A stretch of 64,000 nt of DNA. It comes from Cytobacillus firmus. Its GTDB lineage: Bacteria > Bacillota > Bacilli > Bacillales > Cytobacillaceae. The stretch lies in contig NZ_JAMBOJ010000012.1 in the NCBI RefSeq assembly GCF_023715565.1, forward strand, positions 30,505 through 94,504, written 5' to 3'. The notes under the pieces were generated by a model, which saw only the letters and a program-made list of their open reading frames with translations, was not told the origin of the DNA and made no database searches. Both the position numbers and the translations under genes were made by a program. Below are positions 8,709 to 17,519 of this stretch, piece after piece; the first letter of the stretch is position 1, and every line of letters begins with the position of its first letter.

Positions 8709-9256
8709 CCTATTAAAAGCTTGACCCCAAAAGCGAGGAGGATGGCGCCACCGAGAGCTTCGCTGTAGGAGCCGATCCAGCTTTGGACTTTTCTGCCAGT
8801 GAGGAGGCCGGCCCATGTGAGGATGGTCGCCCCCGCTCCGAAGAAGATGAGCACCAGGAATGTTTTAGCTCCGTAGATTCCAAGGCTTAGGCCAACTGAA
8901 AAACTATCCAGGCTGACGCTCAGTGCAAAAATCAGCAGCCCCATACCCACTGGCGTAATTAAGCTGTCTTCTTCATCTCTGAAGCTTGACCAAATCATCT
9001 GCACACCTAATAAAAGGAGCAGTCCCCCGCCGGCATATCCGGCAATAGCCCCAAATGTATTTGAAAGGAATCTGCCTGCTATCATTCCCAATAAAGGCAT
9101 CCATACATGAAAAAGTCCAATGGTTATGCCGATTTTAGCTATTTGTCTGAGGCGGAGTTTGTACATCCCCATGCCAAGACCTACTGAAAAGGCATCCATC
9201 CCCAATGCGAATGCCATTAAAGCCAGTGTTAAAATTTCTCCAATCATTACTGACAT
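8705..9256 (-). CDS. mntP: Manganese efflux pump MntP (YwlD-type)
   Basis: This 183-residue protein has six predicted membrane helices and exports Mn2+ from the cytosol. The repeated halves each hold an acidic helix motif ([14 protein letters not shown] at about 17 and [14 protein letters not shown] at about 114), the inverted-repeat signature of the family. The ATG is 7 nt from GGAGGCGG. I see no yybP-ykoY riboswitch in the 112-nt gap behind ywlC; that gap holds the ywlC terminator. The last codon runs into a GTGACAGG repeat that provides the stop. Confidence 0.92.
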   Translation of the reverse strand: MSVMIGEILTLALMAFALGMDAFSVGLGMGMYKLRLRQIAKIGITIGLFHVWMPLLGMIAGRFLSNTFGAIAGYAGGGLLLLLGVQMIWSSFRDEEDSLITPVGMGLLIFALSVSLDSFSVGLSLGIYGAKTFLVLIFFGAGATILTWAGLLTGRKVQSWIGSYSEALGGAILLAFGVKLLIG

Positions 9257-9332
9257 TTTTCCGCCTCCTTGGACTTGCTAATTCAGCATATGCACGTCCA
9301 TGAGGATTTAGAATCCCATTGCCTTTTCACAA

Positions 9333-9366
9333 AACAAAAAACCGCTTCCTGAAGAAACGGTTTCTT
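9333..9366 (-). terminator. ywlC terminator
   Basis: The minus strand reads AAACCGTTTC, a short loop, GAAGCGGTTTTTTG. It begins at the ywlC stop. Confidence 0.85.
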
Positions 9367-9368
9367 TA

Positions 9369-10412
9369 TTATCTACTAATGATCCTGTGTCCAGCTGCTT
9401 TCATCAGACGGTTCATGATAGCATGACCGACGCCTTCCCCCGGAAACATCTCGCAGAATATAACATCAGCATCTGTTGTATTAAAATATCTTAACGCTTC
9501 ATAGAGAGAGCTTGCCACGGTCTCAAGTTTTTCACGCTGTCCGCAGGCATACACATAATCAGCTTGATAGAATTCCCGGTTTTCCACTGTCGTCAGAACG
9601 CCGACTGAAAGACCTTCCTGCTTCTTATTCTCAACAAGTTGCTGGATATCCTCTCTTGTTCCTTCTACTAAATAAAGAGGTGCATCCGGTGCATAGTGAC
9701 GGTACTTCATGCCCGGAGATTTCGGCGCCTGACTTTCATCCGTTAATGCCGGGTCAACACTGACCTCTCCCACAATCTCTTCCAGCTGTTCTCTTGTAAT
9801 GCCGCCCGGCCTTAGGATAACCGGCACTTCTCCCGTACAATCCACCACGGTTGATTCCACACCAACACCGGTCGGACCTCCGTCCACTAATCCGGCAATT
9901 CTTCCTTTCAGATCTTCCCAGACATGGTTAGCCGTTGTCGGACTTGGCTTTCCAGACCGGTTCGCACTTGGAGCCGCAATGGGCAGCCCAGTTTTTTTCA
10001 GTAGCGCCAGGGCAACAGGATGATTCGGCATTCTCACAGCTACTGTGGATAAACCTGCTGTGGCATATTTGGAAAGAACGCCCTCCTTATGAATAAAAAT
10101 AAGTGTTAGCGGTCCCGGCCAAAATCGTTCCATCAGTGTCTGCGCCTTTTGCGGTACTTCCGTTATAAAAGCGTCCAACTGAGCTCTGTCAGCAATGTGG
10201 ATTATCAGTGGATTATCACTCGGACGTCCTTTTGCCTCGAATATTTTTTTGACTGCTTCATCATTTTTCGCATTTCCGCCTAATCCATATACGGTTTCTG
10301 TTGGAAAAGCGACCACTTCATTATCTTTCAGCAGATCGGCAGCCTGTGAACACTGTGTATAACTATCTTCTTTATCCACACTGTTATCCACCGACCATCT
10401 TTTTGTAATCAT
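9369..10412 (-). CDS. ywlC: L-threonylcarbamoyladenylate synthase (Sua5/YwlC type)
   Basis: This enzyme makes threonylcarbamoyl-AMP from threonine, bicarbonate and ATP, the first step of t6A synthesis at tRNA position 37. At 347 residues it is the long form: a YrdC/TsaC domain (about 25-215, with PTETVYGLGGNA, KGRPSDNPLIIHI and PIAAPSANRSGKPSPT) plus a Sua5 C-terminal domain (about 235-345). The ATG follows AAGGTGG. That ribosome binding site is itself part of a DnaA-box-like TTATCCACC. The gene's 5' end and upstream region hold a dense DnaA-box cluster. Confidence 0.96.
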   Translation of the reverse strand: MITKRWSVDNSVDKEDSYTQCSQAADLLKDNEVVAFPTETVYGLGGNAKNDEAVKKIFEAKGRPSDNPLIIHIADRAQLDAFITEVPQKAQTLMERFWPGPLTLIFIHKEGVLSKYATAGLSTVAVRMPNHPVALALLKKTGLPIAAPSANRSGKPSPTTANHVWEDLKGRIAGLVDGGPTGVGVESTVVDCTGEVPVILRPGGITREQLEEIVGEVSVDPALTDESQAPKSPGMKYRHYAPDAPLYLVEGTREDIQQLVENKKQEGLSVGVLTTVENREFYQADYVYACGQREKLETVASSLYEALRYFNTTDADVIFCEMFPGEGVGHAIMNRLMKAAGHRIISR

Positions 10413-10625
10413 TGTTATCCACCTTCATAAAAAATGTTTTTTTGCTGTCAAAATTCCTATGTTTTCGACATTTTTTTGAACATTCCTTTGGAAAGTATAG
10501 TAGAAGAAGCTGGATAACTCAAGTCTTATCCACAAATTGTGCATAAATAAGACCGATTTGTGTATAACTTTGGCAAGATACCCACAATTCACATAGATAA
10601 TTTTAAAAAGAAAGAGTTATCCACA
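10354..10625. promoter_or_regulatory. DnaA-box cluster at ywlC
   Basis: Six perfect TTATNCACA boxes lie in 272 bp: 10354-10362 (-), 10372-10380 (+), 10526-10534 (+), 10538-10546 (-), 10559-10567 (-) and 10617-10625 (+). Two 8-of-9 boxes (TTATCCACC) lie at 10384-10392 and 10415-10423. About 0.01 perfect boxes would be expected by chance in this length. They cover the ywlC start, the 176-nt gap and the 3' end of ywlB. From memory, a DnaA-binding cluster at ywlC is one of the known non-oriC sites in B. subtilis. Confidence 0.88.
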
Positions 10626-11035
10626 GTCAGGATGTGTTTAACATGCTCTGATTCGAACAATACTTCCGGCAAGCTTGCTGTTTCTTCCTGTTTGAAACCA
10701 AGCAGGCTGAAAAAGGCAAGCGAATTTCGTTTATTGGATGCGAGGTACAAAGCCTCCATGCCCCGATCCCTGGCCAGCATTAATATTTGCTCAAACAAAA
10801 TAAATAAATCTTTTTCAGTTGCTGTTGATGTCATCACAAGCGATCTTAAAAGACCGGCCTTTCCATGGGGTTCAATTCCCAGGGTAGCCTTAATGTCCCC
10901 GGAATCATTCTCCATAATTAAAAAATATTCAATTGCTTCCTTTATCCCATCCGTACTTAAGTTTGCCGATTCCAGAAATGATGCCAGATTCTCCACATCT
11001 GAAGCATGAGCACATCTCACTACACCTGTTTCCAT
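10589..11035 (-). CDS. ywlB: GNAT-family N-acetyltransferase (YwlB-like)
   Basis: This protein of 148 residues has a GNAT fold: an N-terminal helix with RCAHASDVENLASFLESA, the central strand around LGIEPHGKAGLLRSLVM, and the acetyl-CoA region that ends with YLASNKRNSLAFFSLLGF. The substrate cannot be read from sequence. The ATG at 11035 has GGGGTGA 5 nt upstream; a GTG at 11062 lacks a site. Position next to ywlC matches ywlB of B. subtilis. Confidence 0.85.
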   Translation of the reverse strand: METGVVRCAHASDVENLASFLESANLSTDGIKEAIEYFLIMENDSGDIKATLGIEPHGKAGLLRSLVMTSTATEKDLFILFEQILMLARDRGMEALYLASNKRNSLAFFSLLGFKQEETASLPEVLFESEHVKHILTVDNSFFLKLSM

Positions 11036-11147
11036 TTCTTCACCCCATTTTCTTATTTTCACTCTATGAATATGAAAAAATAGAAAAAGTAGAACTAGAT
11101 TTTCGGAAAAGCGGAAGCACCCTTACAAAACACTATGAACTAAACAC

Positions 11148-11184
11148 AAAACACGGCAGCTGTCTGATGCGGCTGCCGTGTTTA
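11148..11184. terminator. Bidirectional terminator downstream of the GsiB-like gene
   Basis: Perfect stem ACACGGCAGC / GCTGCCGTGT with an A-run on one side and T-rich sequence on the other, 35 nt past the gsiB-like stop. Confidence 0.85.
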
Positions 11185-11218
11185 TATTACTATCATATAT
11201 ATTTTTTCTGCGGCAGGT

Positions 11219-11599
11219 TTAGTTGTTCGAGTTGCCGCCTTTTCGGCCGATTTCTTCGTAGAAATCACGGTCATGATTTTCACTAGTTGCTTCTCCGCCT
11301 TTTTTCCCTATTTCCTGGTAGAATTCCTTGTCATGATTATCAGCTGTTGCTTCTCCGCCCTTTTGGCCAATCTCCTGATAAAAGTCCTTGTCATGATTTT
11401 CCGCCGTCGCTTCTCCGCCCTTTTGGCCTATTTCCTGGTAGAAGTCTTTGTCATGGTTGTCAGCTGTTGCTTCTCCGCCTTTGGAGCCGATTTCCTGATA
11501 GAATTCCTTATCATGGTTGCGGCTTGTTGCTTCTCCACCCATGCGTCCTCGTTCCTCACGAGACATTTTATTGTTGTTACTATTGTTGTTTTTAGCCAT
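11219..11599 (-). CDS. gsiB: GsiB-like general stress protein with five KGG repeats
   Basis: This 126-residue hydrophilic protein has an Asn/Ser-rich N-terminus, then five consecutive 20-residue repeats (GGEATADNHDKDFYQEIGQK type, residues 21-120), each an LEA/con-10-like KGG motif. The 60-bp DNA repeats (11240-11539) are highly similar, which suggests recent expansion or gene conversion. GsiB-type proteins are strongly sigma-B-induced and are thought to act as desiccation or heat protectants. A sigma-B-like promoter lies at 11648-11672 and the ATG follows AAAAGGAG. Confidence 0.92.
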   Translation of the reverse strand: MAKNNNSNNNKMSREERGRMGGEATSRNHDKEFYQEIGSKGGEATADNHDKDFYQEIGQKGGEATAENHDKDFYQEIGQKGGEATADNHDKEFYQEIGKKGGEATSENHDRDFYEEIGRKGGNSNN

Positions 11600-11647
11600 A
11601 ATCTTTCATCTCCTTTTTGTTTGTGTTTTGTTGTTACACTCCTTTAC

Positions 11648-11672
11648 ATATCCGTTATCGGGAGAATCAAAC
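11648..11672 (-). promoter_or_regulatory. Sigma-B promoter of the GsiB-like gene
   Basis: The minus strand reads GTTTGA (11667-11672), a 13-nt spacer and GGATAT (11648-11653), against the consensus GTTTAA-N13-15-GGGTAT. It lies about 50 nt upstream of the ATG. Confidence 0.8.
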
Positions 11673-11843
11673 GCATGAAAGAAAGATGTTATATGGTTGT
11701 CTTACTTGTAATTTGATTTCCATTTTTTAAAATGATTCTAAAAAGGGGTGGGGTTTTGGATGGGGTTCTAACTCTGAATCTCCTTTTCCAGGCTACTTCT
11801 GTCCAAAGCCGACTCCAGGCACACCCATAAATCACCATTAAAA

Positions 11844-11873
11844 GAAAAACCCCGCTCTGCAGCAGGGCTTAAC
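11844..11873 (-). terminator. spoIIR terminator
   Basis: The minus strand reads AGCCCTGCTGCAGAGCGGGGTTTTTC, beginning at the spoIIR stop. Confidence 0.85.
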
Positions 11874-12546
11874 CAAAGATTTTTTCCCAAATTTCTACTA
11901 AAAAGAACTTTACTTCTACTGGTTCTTCATCGTCCTCAGTATAAACCGGAGGGGTTTCTTTTTCGGAGTCTGTGTCAGCCGCGATTTCTTCTGCTTGTAC
12001 AACTCCCTTCTTTTCTCCTTCTTCAAATCCTTCACTTACAGCTACACCGTTTGAGAAGTCAAGGAAGCATAGCGGAGGGAATAGCACGCACCACCAGTTG
12101 GCGCCTTTTCCTTCGCCAAGAGTGATAAGGATCGCTTCGTATTCTCCAGCAGGATATAAGAATTGTCCGTATAATTTCGTCGGGAAGCTGACTATTCCAA
12201 AGTCGGCATTTACACTTTGGTTCGCTCCTTCTTCAGCTGCTACTTGTTCGGCAATCTTCTGAATCTCAGGCAATCTGGACTGGATAAGCTCGCGGGCATC
12301 TTCGATGGAAGTCAGCACTGCCACCCACTCTGTGATTTCTGCATTTACTGCGTCCCTTACTTTTCTTTTAACCGCCTGGTCCTCTTCCTTGTCGCTATTG
12401 GCCAGAATGCGAAGCCTGATCGCCTCATTTGGTATGACCATCGGTTCATCTGCTGTCACTTCTGTTTGCGGTATATATAAACTTAATATAGTTCCTAAGG
12501 ATAAAATCAGTACATATAATTTCACAATCGTCTTTGTGTTCATCAT
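11869..12546 (-). CDS. spoIIR: Stage II sporulation protein R
   Basis: SpoIIR is the forespore signal that crosses the inter-membrane space and triggers SpoIIGA to process pro-sigma-E in the mother cell. The protein is about 225 residues with an N-terminal signal or anchor helix (KLYVLILSLGTILSLYI) and the family core IRLRILANSDKEEDQ...KRKVRD...GANWWCVLFPPLCF. The ATG at 12546 is 8 nt from AAGGGGTGG. The C-terminal third is Glu-rich and variable. It lies downstream of prmC as in B. subtilis. I could not find a convincing sigma-F promoter. Confidence 0.95.
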   Translation of the reverse strand: MMNTKTIVKLYVLILSLGTILSLYIPQTEVTADEPMVIPNEAIRLRILANSDKEEDQAVKRKVRDAVNAEITEWVAVLTSIEDARELIQSRLPEIQKIAEQVAAEEGANQSVNADFGIVSFPTKLYGQFLYPAGEYEAILITLGEGKGANWWCVLFPPLCFLDFSNGVAVSEGFEEGEKKGVVQAEEIAADTDSEKETPPVYTEDDEEPVEVKFFLVEIWEKIFG

Positions 12547-12643
12547 TTCTGCCACCACCCCTTCACTATCCACAGTGTGGACAGGATGGCAGAATCTTAA
12601 ACTAGTAAAATTAATATTTTTCTAGTTTCTATTAATTTATCTT

Positions 12644-12672
12644 TTCGACAAAATTCGGGTGGTGCCTGTCAC
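12644..12672 (-). repeat. 29-nt type B repeat, copy 2, carrying the prmC stop codon
   Basis: The minus strand reads GTGACAGGCACCACCCGAAT and then TTTGTCGAA. Its TGA (12669-12671) terminates prmC, as at mntP. Confidence 0.85.
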
Positions 12673-13547
12673 CCGATTTCCGCAAAAACCATCCGGTCTT
12701 TGCCGTTGATATCATAGATGGTTTCGATGTTGGCCCCTGGAAAAGCTTTTTGCAGGAGTGCAGAAACTGCTGCACTTTGGCCAGCTCCTACTTCGAAGCC
12801 GATGAGAGCACGGTCTTTGATGACGGCTGGCAGCTCCGCCATAAAGCGCTGGTACAGATCCAGCCCCTCTTCCCCTGCAAAAAGAGCACGATGCGGCTCA
12901 TGCCTGGTGACTACATCTGACATCCACTCGATGTCCCTTTCCGGTATATAGGGGGGGTTTGATAAAATGATATCGAACTTCTTCCCTTTTGAGATAAGGG
13001 GCTGGAGAAGGTCTCCCTGGAAAAATTCGATTTCCGCGCCATTCTGTTCTGCATTTTTTTGAGCTAGCTCAAGGGTCGGACCATAGATATCTGTGGCCGT
13101 GACAATTAATTCCGGTTTCTCGAGCTTCATCGTAACAGCAATCGCTCCGCTCCCGGTGCCGATGTCCGCCATTTCAAGACCATCCACAGAGCCGAAAATC
13201 TTGTTGATTTTCTGCAGAGCGTTATAAACGAGTTCTTCTGTTTCCGGCCTTGGAATAAGCACATCCTCATTCACCCGGAAGGTGCGCCCGTAAAACTCCT
13301 CAGTACCGATGATATACTGAACAGGCTGGCCCGCTGCGTGTGCCTGTACTGCACGCTGAAATTCAGACAGAACTTCCGGATTCACTTCTTCGCGCAGATT
13401 AGCCAGAAAGCTTGCCCTGCTCATCTTCATAAAATGCTGCAATAGCAGCTCACCGGCATTTTCATCGCGATCGGCCTTCTTTAAAAAAGAAGAAGCCCAG
13501 TTGAGGGCTTCATATACTTTCATCGTTGAATTACTCATTGGATGCAC
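12669..13547 (-). CDS. prmC: Release factor glutamine methyltransferase
   Basis: PrmC uses S-adenosylmethionine to methylate the Gln of the GGQ motif in release factors. Its substrate gene prfA is directly upstream. The protein is up to 292 residues, with the N-terminal helical domain, the SAM-binding [18 protein letters not shown] and the catalytic NPPY in [11 protein letters not shown]. The annotated frame overlaps the prfA end by 17 nt. Later ATGs at 13538 and 13523 are also possible, the last matching the usual B. subtilis start (MK..EALxWAS). None has a strong ribosome binding site, consistent with translational coupling to prfA. Confidence 0.95.
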   Translation of the reverse strand: MHPMSNSTMKVYEALNWASSFLKKADRDENAGELLLQHFMKMSRASFLANLREEVNPEVLSEFQRAVQAHAAGQPVQYIIGTEEFYGRTFRVNEDVLIPRPETEELVYNALQKINKIFGSVDGLEMADIGTGSGAIAVTMKLEKPELIVTATDIYGPTLELAQKNAEQNGAEIEFFQGDLLQPLISKGKKFDIILSNPPYIPERDIEWMSDVVTRHEPHRALFAGEEGLDLYQRFMAELPAVIKDRALIGFEVGAGQSAAVSALLQKAFPGANIETIYDINGKDRMVFAEIG

Positions 13548-14610
13548 TATCCAGCTTGGCAGATTGCTCTTCCACGATCAGCGCGTCAATAACCTCATCA
13601 AGCTTGCCTTGAAGGATCTGATCCAGCTTTTGGATTGTTAAACCGATGCGGTGATCGGTTACACGGTTTTGAGGGAAGTTGTACGTACGGATACGCTCAG
13701 AACGGTCTCCGGTACCAACTGCTGATTTACGCTGCTGGTCATATTCCGCCTGTGCTTCCCGCTGGAACTTGTCATACACACGGGCACGAAGAACCTTCAT
13801 CGCTTTTTCTTTATTCTTGATTTGTGACTTTTCATCCTGACAGGATACAACCGTGCCTGTCGGCAAGTGAGTCAGACGAACAGCTGACATCGTCGTATTA
13901 ACACTCTGTCCGCCCGGTCCGCTTGAAGCAAATGTATCCACACGGATATCTTTCTCATGAATGTCGATTTCCACTTCTTCTGCTTCAGGAAGAACCGCAA
14001 CCGTTGCCGTAGAAGTGTGAATGCGCCCGCCAGATTCAGTTTCCGGTACACGCTGAACACGGTGTGCGCCATTTTCAAACTTAAGCTTGGAATATGCGCC
14101 ATTTCCGTTGATCATGAAAATGATTTCCTTATAGCCGCCTACACCCGTTGAGCTGGTTTCAATAACATCGATCTTCCAGCCCTGCGTCTCAGCAAATCGG
14201 CTGTACATGCGGTATAGATCACCTGCAAATAAGGCAGCTTCATCACCGCCGGCAGCACCGCGAATTTCCATAATAACGTTTTTATCATCATTTGGGTCTT
14301 TTGGAATAAGAAGGATTTTCAGACGCGCTTCCAGATCATCTTTTCTTTCCTCAAGTTCACCCAGCTCTTCTTTAACCATTTCGCGCATTTCTGCATCGAG
14401 CTTCTCTTCAAGCATGGCACGCGCATCCTGATACTGCTCTTTCACTTCTTTATATTCACGGTATGTGTCAACAGTTTCCTGAATACCGGACTGTTCTTTT
14501 GAATATTCGCGAAGCTTTTTCGGATCATTGACAATTTCCGGATCGCTCAAAAGCTCATTTAATCTTTCATAACGGTCCTCGACAGATTGAAGACGATCAA
14601 ACACAGCCAT
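13531..14610 (-). CDS. prfA: Peptide chain release factor 1
   Basis: RF1 reads UAA and UAG stops. The 359-residue protein has a coiled N-terminal domain (1-100), the codon-recognition region, and the catalytic GGQ in [21 protein letters not shown] (about 228-248), followed by the family's Lys-rich [10 protein letters not shown] segment. The ATG follows GAGGTGA closely. It is co-transcribed with prmC. Confidence 0.98.
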   Translation of the reverse strand: MAVFDRLQSVEDRYERLNELLSDPEIVNDPKKLREYSKEQSGIQETVDTYREYKEVKEQYQDARAMLEEKLDAEMREMVKEELGELEERKDDLEARLKILLIPKDPNDDKNVIMEIRGAAGGDEAALFAGDLYRMYSRFAETQGWKIDVIETSSTGVGGYKEIIFMINGNGAYSKLKFENGAHRVQRVPETESGGRIHTSTATVAVLPEAEEVEIDIHEKDIRVDTFASSGPGGQSVNTTMSAVRLTHLPTGTVVSCQDEKSQIKNKEKAMKVLRARVYDKFQREAQAEYDQQRKSAVGTGDRSERIRTYNFPQNRVTDHRIGLTIQKLDQILQGKLDEVIDALIVEEQSAKLDSASNE

Positions 14611-14844
14611 TCACCTCAATTTTTTATCCAATAACCGCGGGATTTCCCAGCGGAGTATAGTTAAATTTATTTACAGACGTTATTCCATAACATTCTAATT
14701 ATAGTATAGCTGAAAGTTACAGTCAAAACGATTCATGGCTTTCTTTTTGTCCGGGAATTTTCAGAAAAATAATTGCCTGGGGTGGTTATATCCTATATAT
14801 TGATTTTATCAATTGACTCCGCACTGGAAAATGAGGTGAACCGT

Positions 14845-15807
14845 ATGAAAGCCATCGTATTAGGCATTTTCTCCGCCTTCTTCTTTGCTTTCACATTTGT
14901 TTTAAACCGGGCAATGGAAATAGATGGCGGGAGCTGGCTATGGAGCGCATCTCTCCGCTATTTTTTCATGATACCTCTGTTGGGTGCCATCGTGGCATTC
15001 AGGGGGAATTTGCGGCCCTTATTTATTGAAATGAAAAAGTCCCCATGGCCATGGCTGCTTTGGAGCTTTGTAGGCTTTGGCTTATTTTACGCACCATTAT
15101 GTTTTGCGGCGGCCTATGGACCCGGCTGGCTGATTGCCGGAACCTGGCAGATTACGATTATCTCCGGTTCCCTGCTTGCACCGCTTTTTTTCGTTGCGTT
15201 TGAAACCGGAAATGGAACGGTGAAAGTAAGAGGAAAAATTCCTTTTCGCGGAATGATGATGAGCCTGGTCATTCTTCTTGGCGTTGCGGTTATGCAGGTG
15301 GAGCACGCATCTTCCATATCTTTGCGGGATACGCTGCTTGTCATCATTCCCCTGATTATCGCCTCCTTTGCCTATCCGTTAGGCAACCGCAAAATGATGG
15401 ATGTTTGTGAGAATCGGCTTGACGCTTACCAGCGTGTACTCGGAATGACGATTGCCAGTCTTCCTTTTTGGTTCCTCCTCTCAGTCGCAGCCATGGCAAC
15501 AAGCGGATGGCCCAGTTTCAGCCAGGTCACTCAATCCGGGTTAGTCGCTCTCTTTTCCGGAGTTATTGCCACGGTGTTGTTTTTTGCAGCAACAGACCTT
15601 GTCCGGGGCAATATGCAAAAACTCGGGGCAGTGGAAGCAACTCAATCTCTCGAGGTTCTTTTTGCTGTTCTTGGTGAAGTGGCGCTGCTGGCAAGCCCGA
15701 TGCCATCCGGAATTTCGTTAACAGGAATGGCCCTTGTCATTGTTGGCATGGTGCTGCACAGTTATGTGACCTCGAACAAGTCTATTTTAAAAAGAAGTGC
15801 TGCGTAA
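14845..15807 (+). CDS. Multidrug-resistance-type EmrE family DMT transporter
   Basis: This 320-residue protein has about ten hydrophobic helices and belongs to the drug/metabolite transporter superfamily (PF13536, EmrE-type efflux). The opening MKAIVLGIFSAFFFAFTFVLNRAMEI resembles that group. The start at 14845 follows GAGGTGA by 5 nt; the longer open frame upstream lacks a site. It is the first plus-strand gene in the window, is divergent from prfA, and ends in a shared terminator. Substrate unknown. Confidence 0.85.
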   Translation: MKAIVLGIFSAFFFAFTFVLNRAMEIDGGSWLWSASLRYFFMIPLLGAIVAFRGNLRPLFIEMKKSPWPWLLWSFVGFGLFYAPLCFAAAYGPGWLIAGTWQITIISGSLLAPLFFVAFETGNGTVKVRGKIPFRGMMMSLVILLGVAVMQVEHASSISLRDTLLVIIPLIIASFAYPLGNRKMMDVCENRLDAYQRVLGMTIASLPFWFLLSVAAMATSGWPSFSQVTQSGLVALFSGVIATVLFFAATDLVRGNMQKLGAVEATQSLEVLFAVLGEVALLASPMPSGISLTGMALVIVGMVLHSYVTSNKSILKRSAA

Positions 15808-15838
15808 AAAAAATGCCCTGGGTAAGCAGGGCATTTTA
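15806..15838. terminator. Bidirectional terminator between the DMT transporter and the YhcN-like gene
   Basis: AAAATGCCCTG, a short loop and CAGGGCATTTT with A/T tracts at both sides; it overlaps both stop codons. Confidence 0.88.
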
Positions 15839-16276
15839 CGTGCGGTCTTCCTGAACCTTCACTTCAATATGATAAGTCGGAAGAGCTTTAATCAGGGCTT
15901 TATGCAATTGAGCCTGTGAATCGATCTTTTCCTGATGGGTCATATTGCCTTTCCGGTATGCAGTCACCCACATATCCTCCCCATTGATCCAAACAGCTCC
16001 CGGGCGGTATCCCTCATGAGCAGCAACCACTTTGCGGGCCTGGTCGATATCATCCTGATTATCCACGCGCTTGCCGTCAAAGTTGATAAAGTTCGGATTC
16101 TGATCACCGCTCATCGTCCGGTCCAATGTATCATTGTCTTCTGTGCGGTCCAGATCGTTATTGATGAATGAAACTCCATCCCGGCTCTCATGGTCATACT
16201 CACTCTCAGTCGCCTGATTATTGGCACAGCCAGCCATCAATGTGAGCAGCAGAAGGAACATACTCAGTTTTTTCAT
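15836..16276 (-). CDS. YhcN/YlaJ family sporulation lipoprotein
   Basis: This 146-residue lipoprotein has a signal peptide with lipobox LMAGC (Cys17), an acidic Asn/Asp-rich linker, and a C-terminal domain with VAAHEGYRPGAVWINGEDMW and a Lys/Gln-rich helix typical of YhcN/YlaJ proteins of the spore inner membrane, which influence germination and outgrowth. The ATG follows AAGGAGGTG. Its convergent partner is the DMT transporter. Confidence 0.85.
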   Translation of the reverse strand: MKKLSMFLLLLTLMAGCANNQATESEYDHESRDGVSFINNDLDRTEDNDTLDRTMSGDQNPNFINFDGKRVDNQDDIDQARKVVAAHEGYRPGAVWINGEDMWVTAYRKGNMTHQEKIDSQAQLHKALIKALPTYHIEVKVQEDRT

Positions 16277-16426
16277 TCTTTACACCTCCTTTTTATAGCA
16301 TGTCCGCTATAAGAAGGATTGTGCGGTCCAAAATAAGGCAGAGCCTGGGGGTAGAAGGCGTTGATTTTTGATTTGGCTGAAGCTTTGGTAAGCATTTTTC
16401 TTAGTATTTTGTCCAAAATCTCTCCG

Positions 16427-16640
16427 GGTTCGGACTCAAATCACAGGATTTTTGCTTTTTGTGTCTGAAGTTGGCCCGGGCTTGGACTCAAACTACCTCA
16501 TTTTTGCTTTTTATGTCGGTCTCAACCTACCTCATTTTTGCTTTTTGTGTCTGAAGTTGAACCAGGTTCGGACTCAAACAACCGCATTTTTACTTTTTGT
16601 GCCTGAAGTTGGCACAGGTTTGGACTCAATCCGCTTTTCA
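16427..16640. repeat. Imperfect tandem repeat of about 53 nt
   Basis: Units share GGTTCGGACTCAAA, then TTTTTGCTTTTTGTGTCTGAAG, with starts near 16427, 16478, 16565 and 16618 and one shorter degenerate unit between (about 16518). The array fills most of the 430-nt gap upstream of the lipoprotein gene and downstream of tdk. I see no gene or promoter in it. Confidence 0.75.
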
Positions 16641-16653
16641 TCGCTTTTTGCAA

Positions 16654-16690
16654 AACAAAAAAACTGCCCGGAACACGCCAGGGCAGAGAG
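16654..16690 (-). terminator. tdk terminator
   Basis: The minus strand reads CTGCCCTGG, a loop, CCGGGCAGTTTTTTTG, 17 nt after the tdk stop. Confidence 0.85.
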
Positions 16691-16706
16691 ATCGTTAAGT
16701 ATAAAT

Positions 16707-17327
16707 TTATGATAAAAACTCGGTTGTCTTCTGTTTTTCTAAAACATTGGGTGATTTGGGTACTTCATGATGATGGCGGCAGCGCGGTTCATAGGCTTCT
16801 GAGGCGCCAACTAAAATAACCGGGTCATCATATGAAGCTGGATTTCCATTGATCAGGCGCTGTGTACGGCTTGCAGGTGATCCGCAAACGGCACAGACGG
16901 CTTGAAGCTTTGTAACCAATTCTGCTATCGCCATGATGGCAGGCATTTGGCCAAACGGCTCCCCGCGGAAGTCCTGATCAAGACCGGCAGCGATAACACG
17001 ATGTCCGCTGTCAGCCAGGTGCTGAATGACTTTGACAATTTCATCATCAAAAAATTGCACTTCATCAATAGCAATCAAATCAATTTCAGGTGTAATGTAT
17101 TTAAAAATATCGGTAGACTGGGTCAGGGGTTTAGCTATGACCGAAGTTCCATTATGTGAAACGACAGCTTCATCACCATATCGGTTATCAATCTGCGGTT
17201 TAAATACAGCAATTTGCTGTTTGGCGAACTGAGCTCTGCGCACACGGCGAATCAGTTCTTCTGATTTGCCGGAGAACATGCTGCCGCAAATGACTTCCAC
17301 CCATCCGTGATGATTCATAACGTACAT
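16707..17327 (-). CDS. tdk: Thymidine kinase (type II)
   Basis: Tdk phosphorylates thymidine to dTMP with ATP in nucleotide salvage. The 206-residue protein has the P-loop [19 protein letters not shown], the [11 protein letters not shown]alker B-like segment and the lasso region with zinc cysteines (CAVCG and the C-terminal CRHHHE). The ATG at 17327 is 6 nt after GGAGAGG. It lies downstream of rpmE as in B. subtilis. Confidence 0.97.
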   Translation of the reverse strand: MYVMNHHGWVEVICGSMFSGKSEELIRRVRRAQFAKQQIAVFKPQIDNRYGDEAVVSHNGTSVIAKPLTQSTDIFKYITPEIDLIAIDEVQFFDDEIVKVIQHLADSGHRVIAAGLDQDFRGEPFGQMPAIMAIAELVTKLQAVCAVCGSPASRTQRLINGNPASYDDPVILVGASEAYEPRCRHHHEVPKSPNVLEKQKTTEFLS

Positions 17328-17474
17328 GAACGGCCTCTCCTTCCTCGTTCTAACTAATAGAATGCCTTGCTTTGACTATTTGTATGAAGAAAGGGGTTGA
17401 GCTGTTAATGTGCACTCGCGCTTTTTCAAAACAAAAAGGTCCCTGAATAATTCTTCATAACGGCTTATTTTGCA

Positions 17475-17513
17475 ATAAAAAACAGGCAAGAAAGTTAACT
17501 TGCCTGTTTTTGT
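17475..17513 (-). terminator. rpmE terminator
   Basis: Near-perfect stem AAAACAGGCAAG / CTTGCCTGTTTTT on the minus strand, just after the rpmE stop. Confidence 0.88.
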
Positions 17514-17519
17514 TGTTTA

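Noticed and set aside
8508..9368. Manganese (yybP-ykoY) riboswitch for mntP
   Set aside because: The 112-nt upstream gap is occupied by the ywlC terminator and shows no matching conserved loops.
11273..11716. 147-residue open frame opposite the GsiB-like gene
   Set aside because: It is the antisense of the 60-bp repeats and owes its length to them; the minus-strand gene has the promoter, ribosome binding site and family match.
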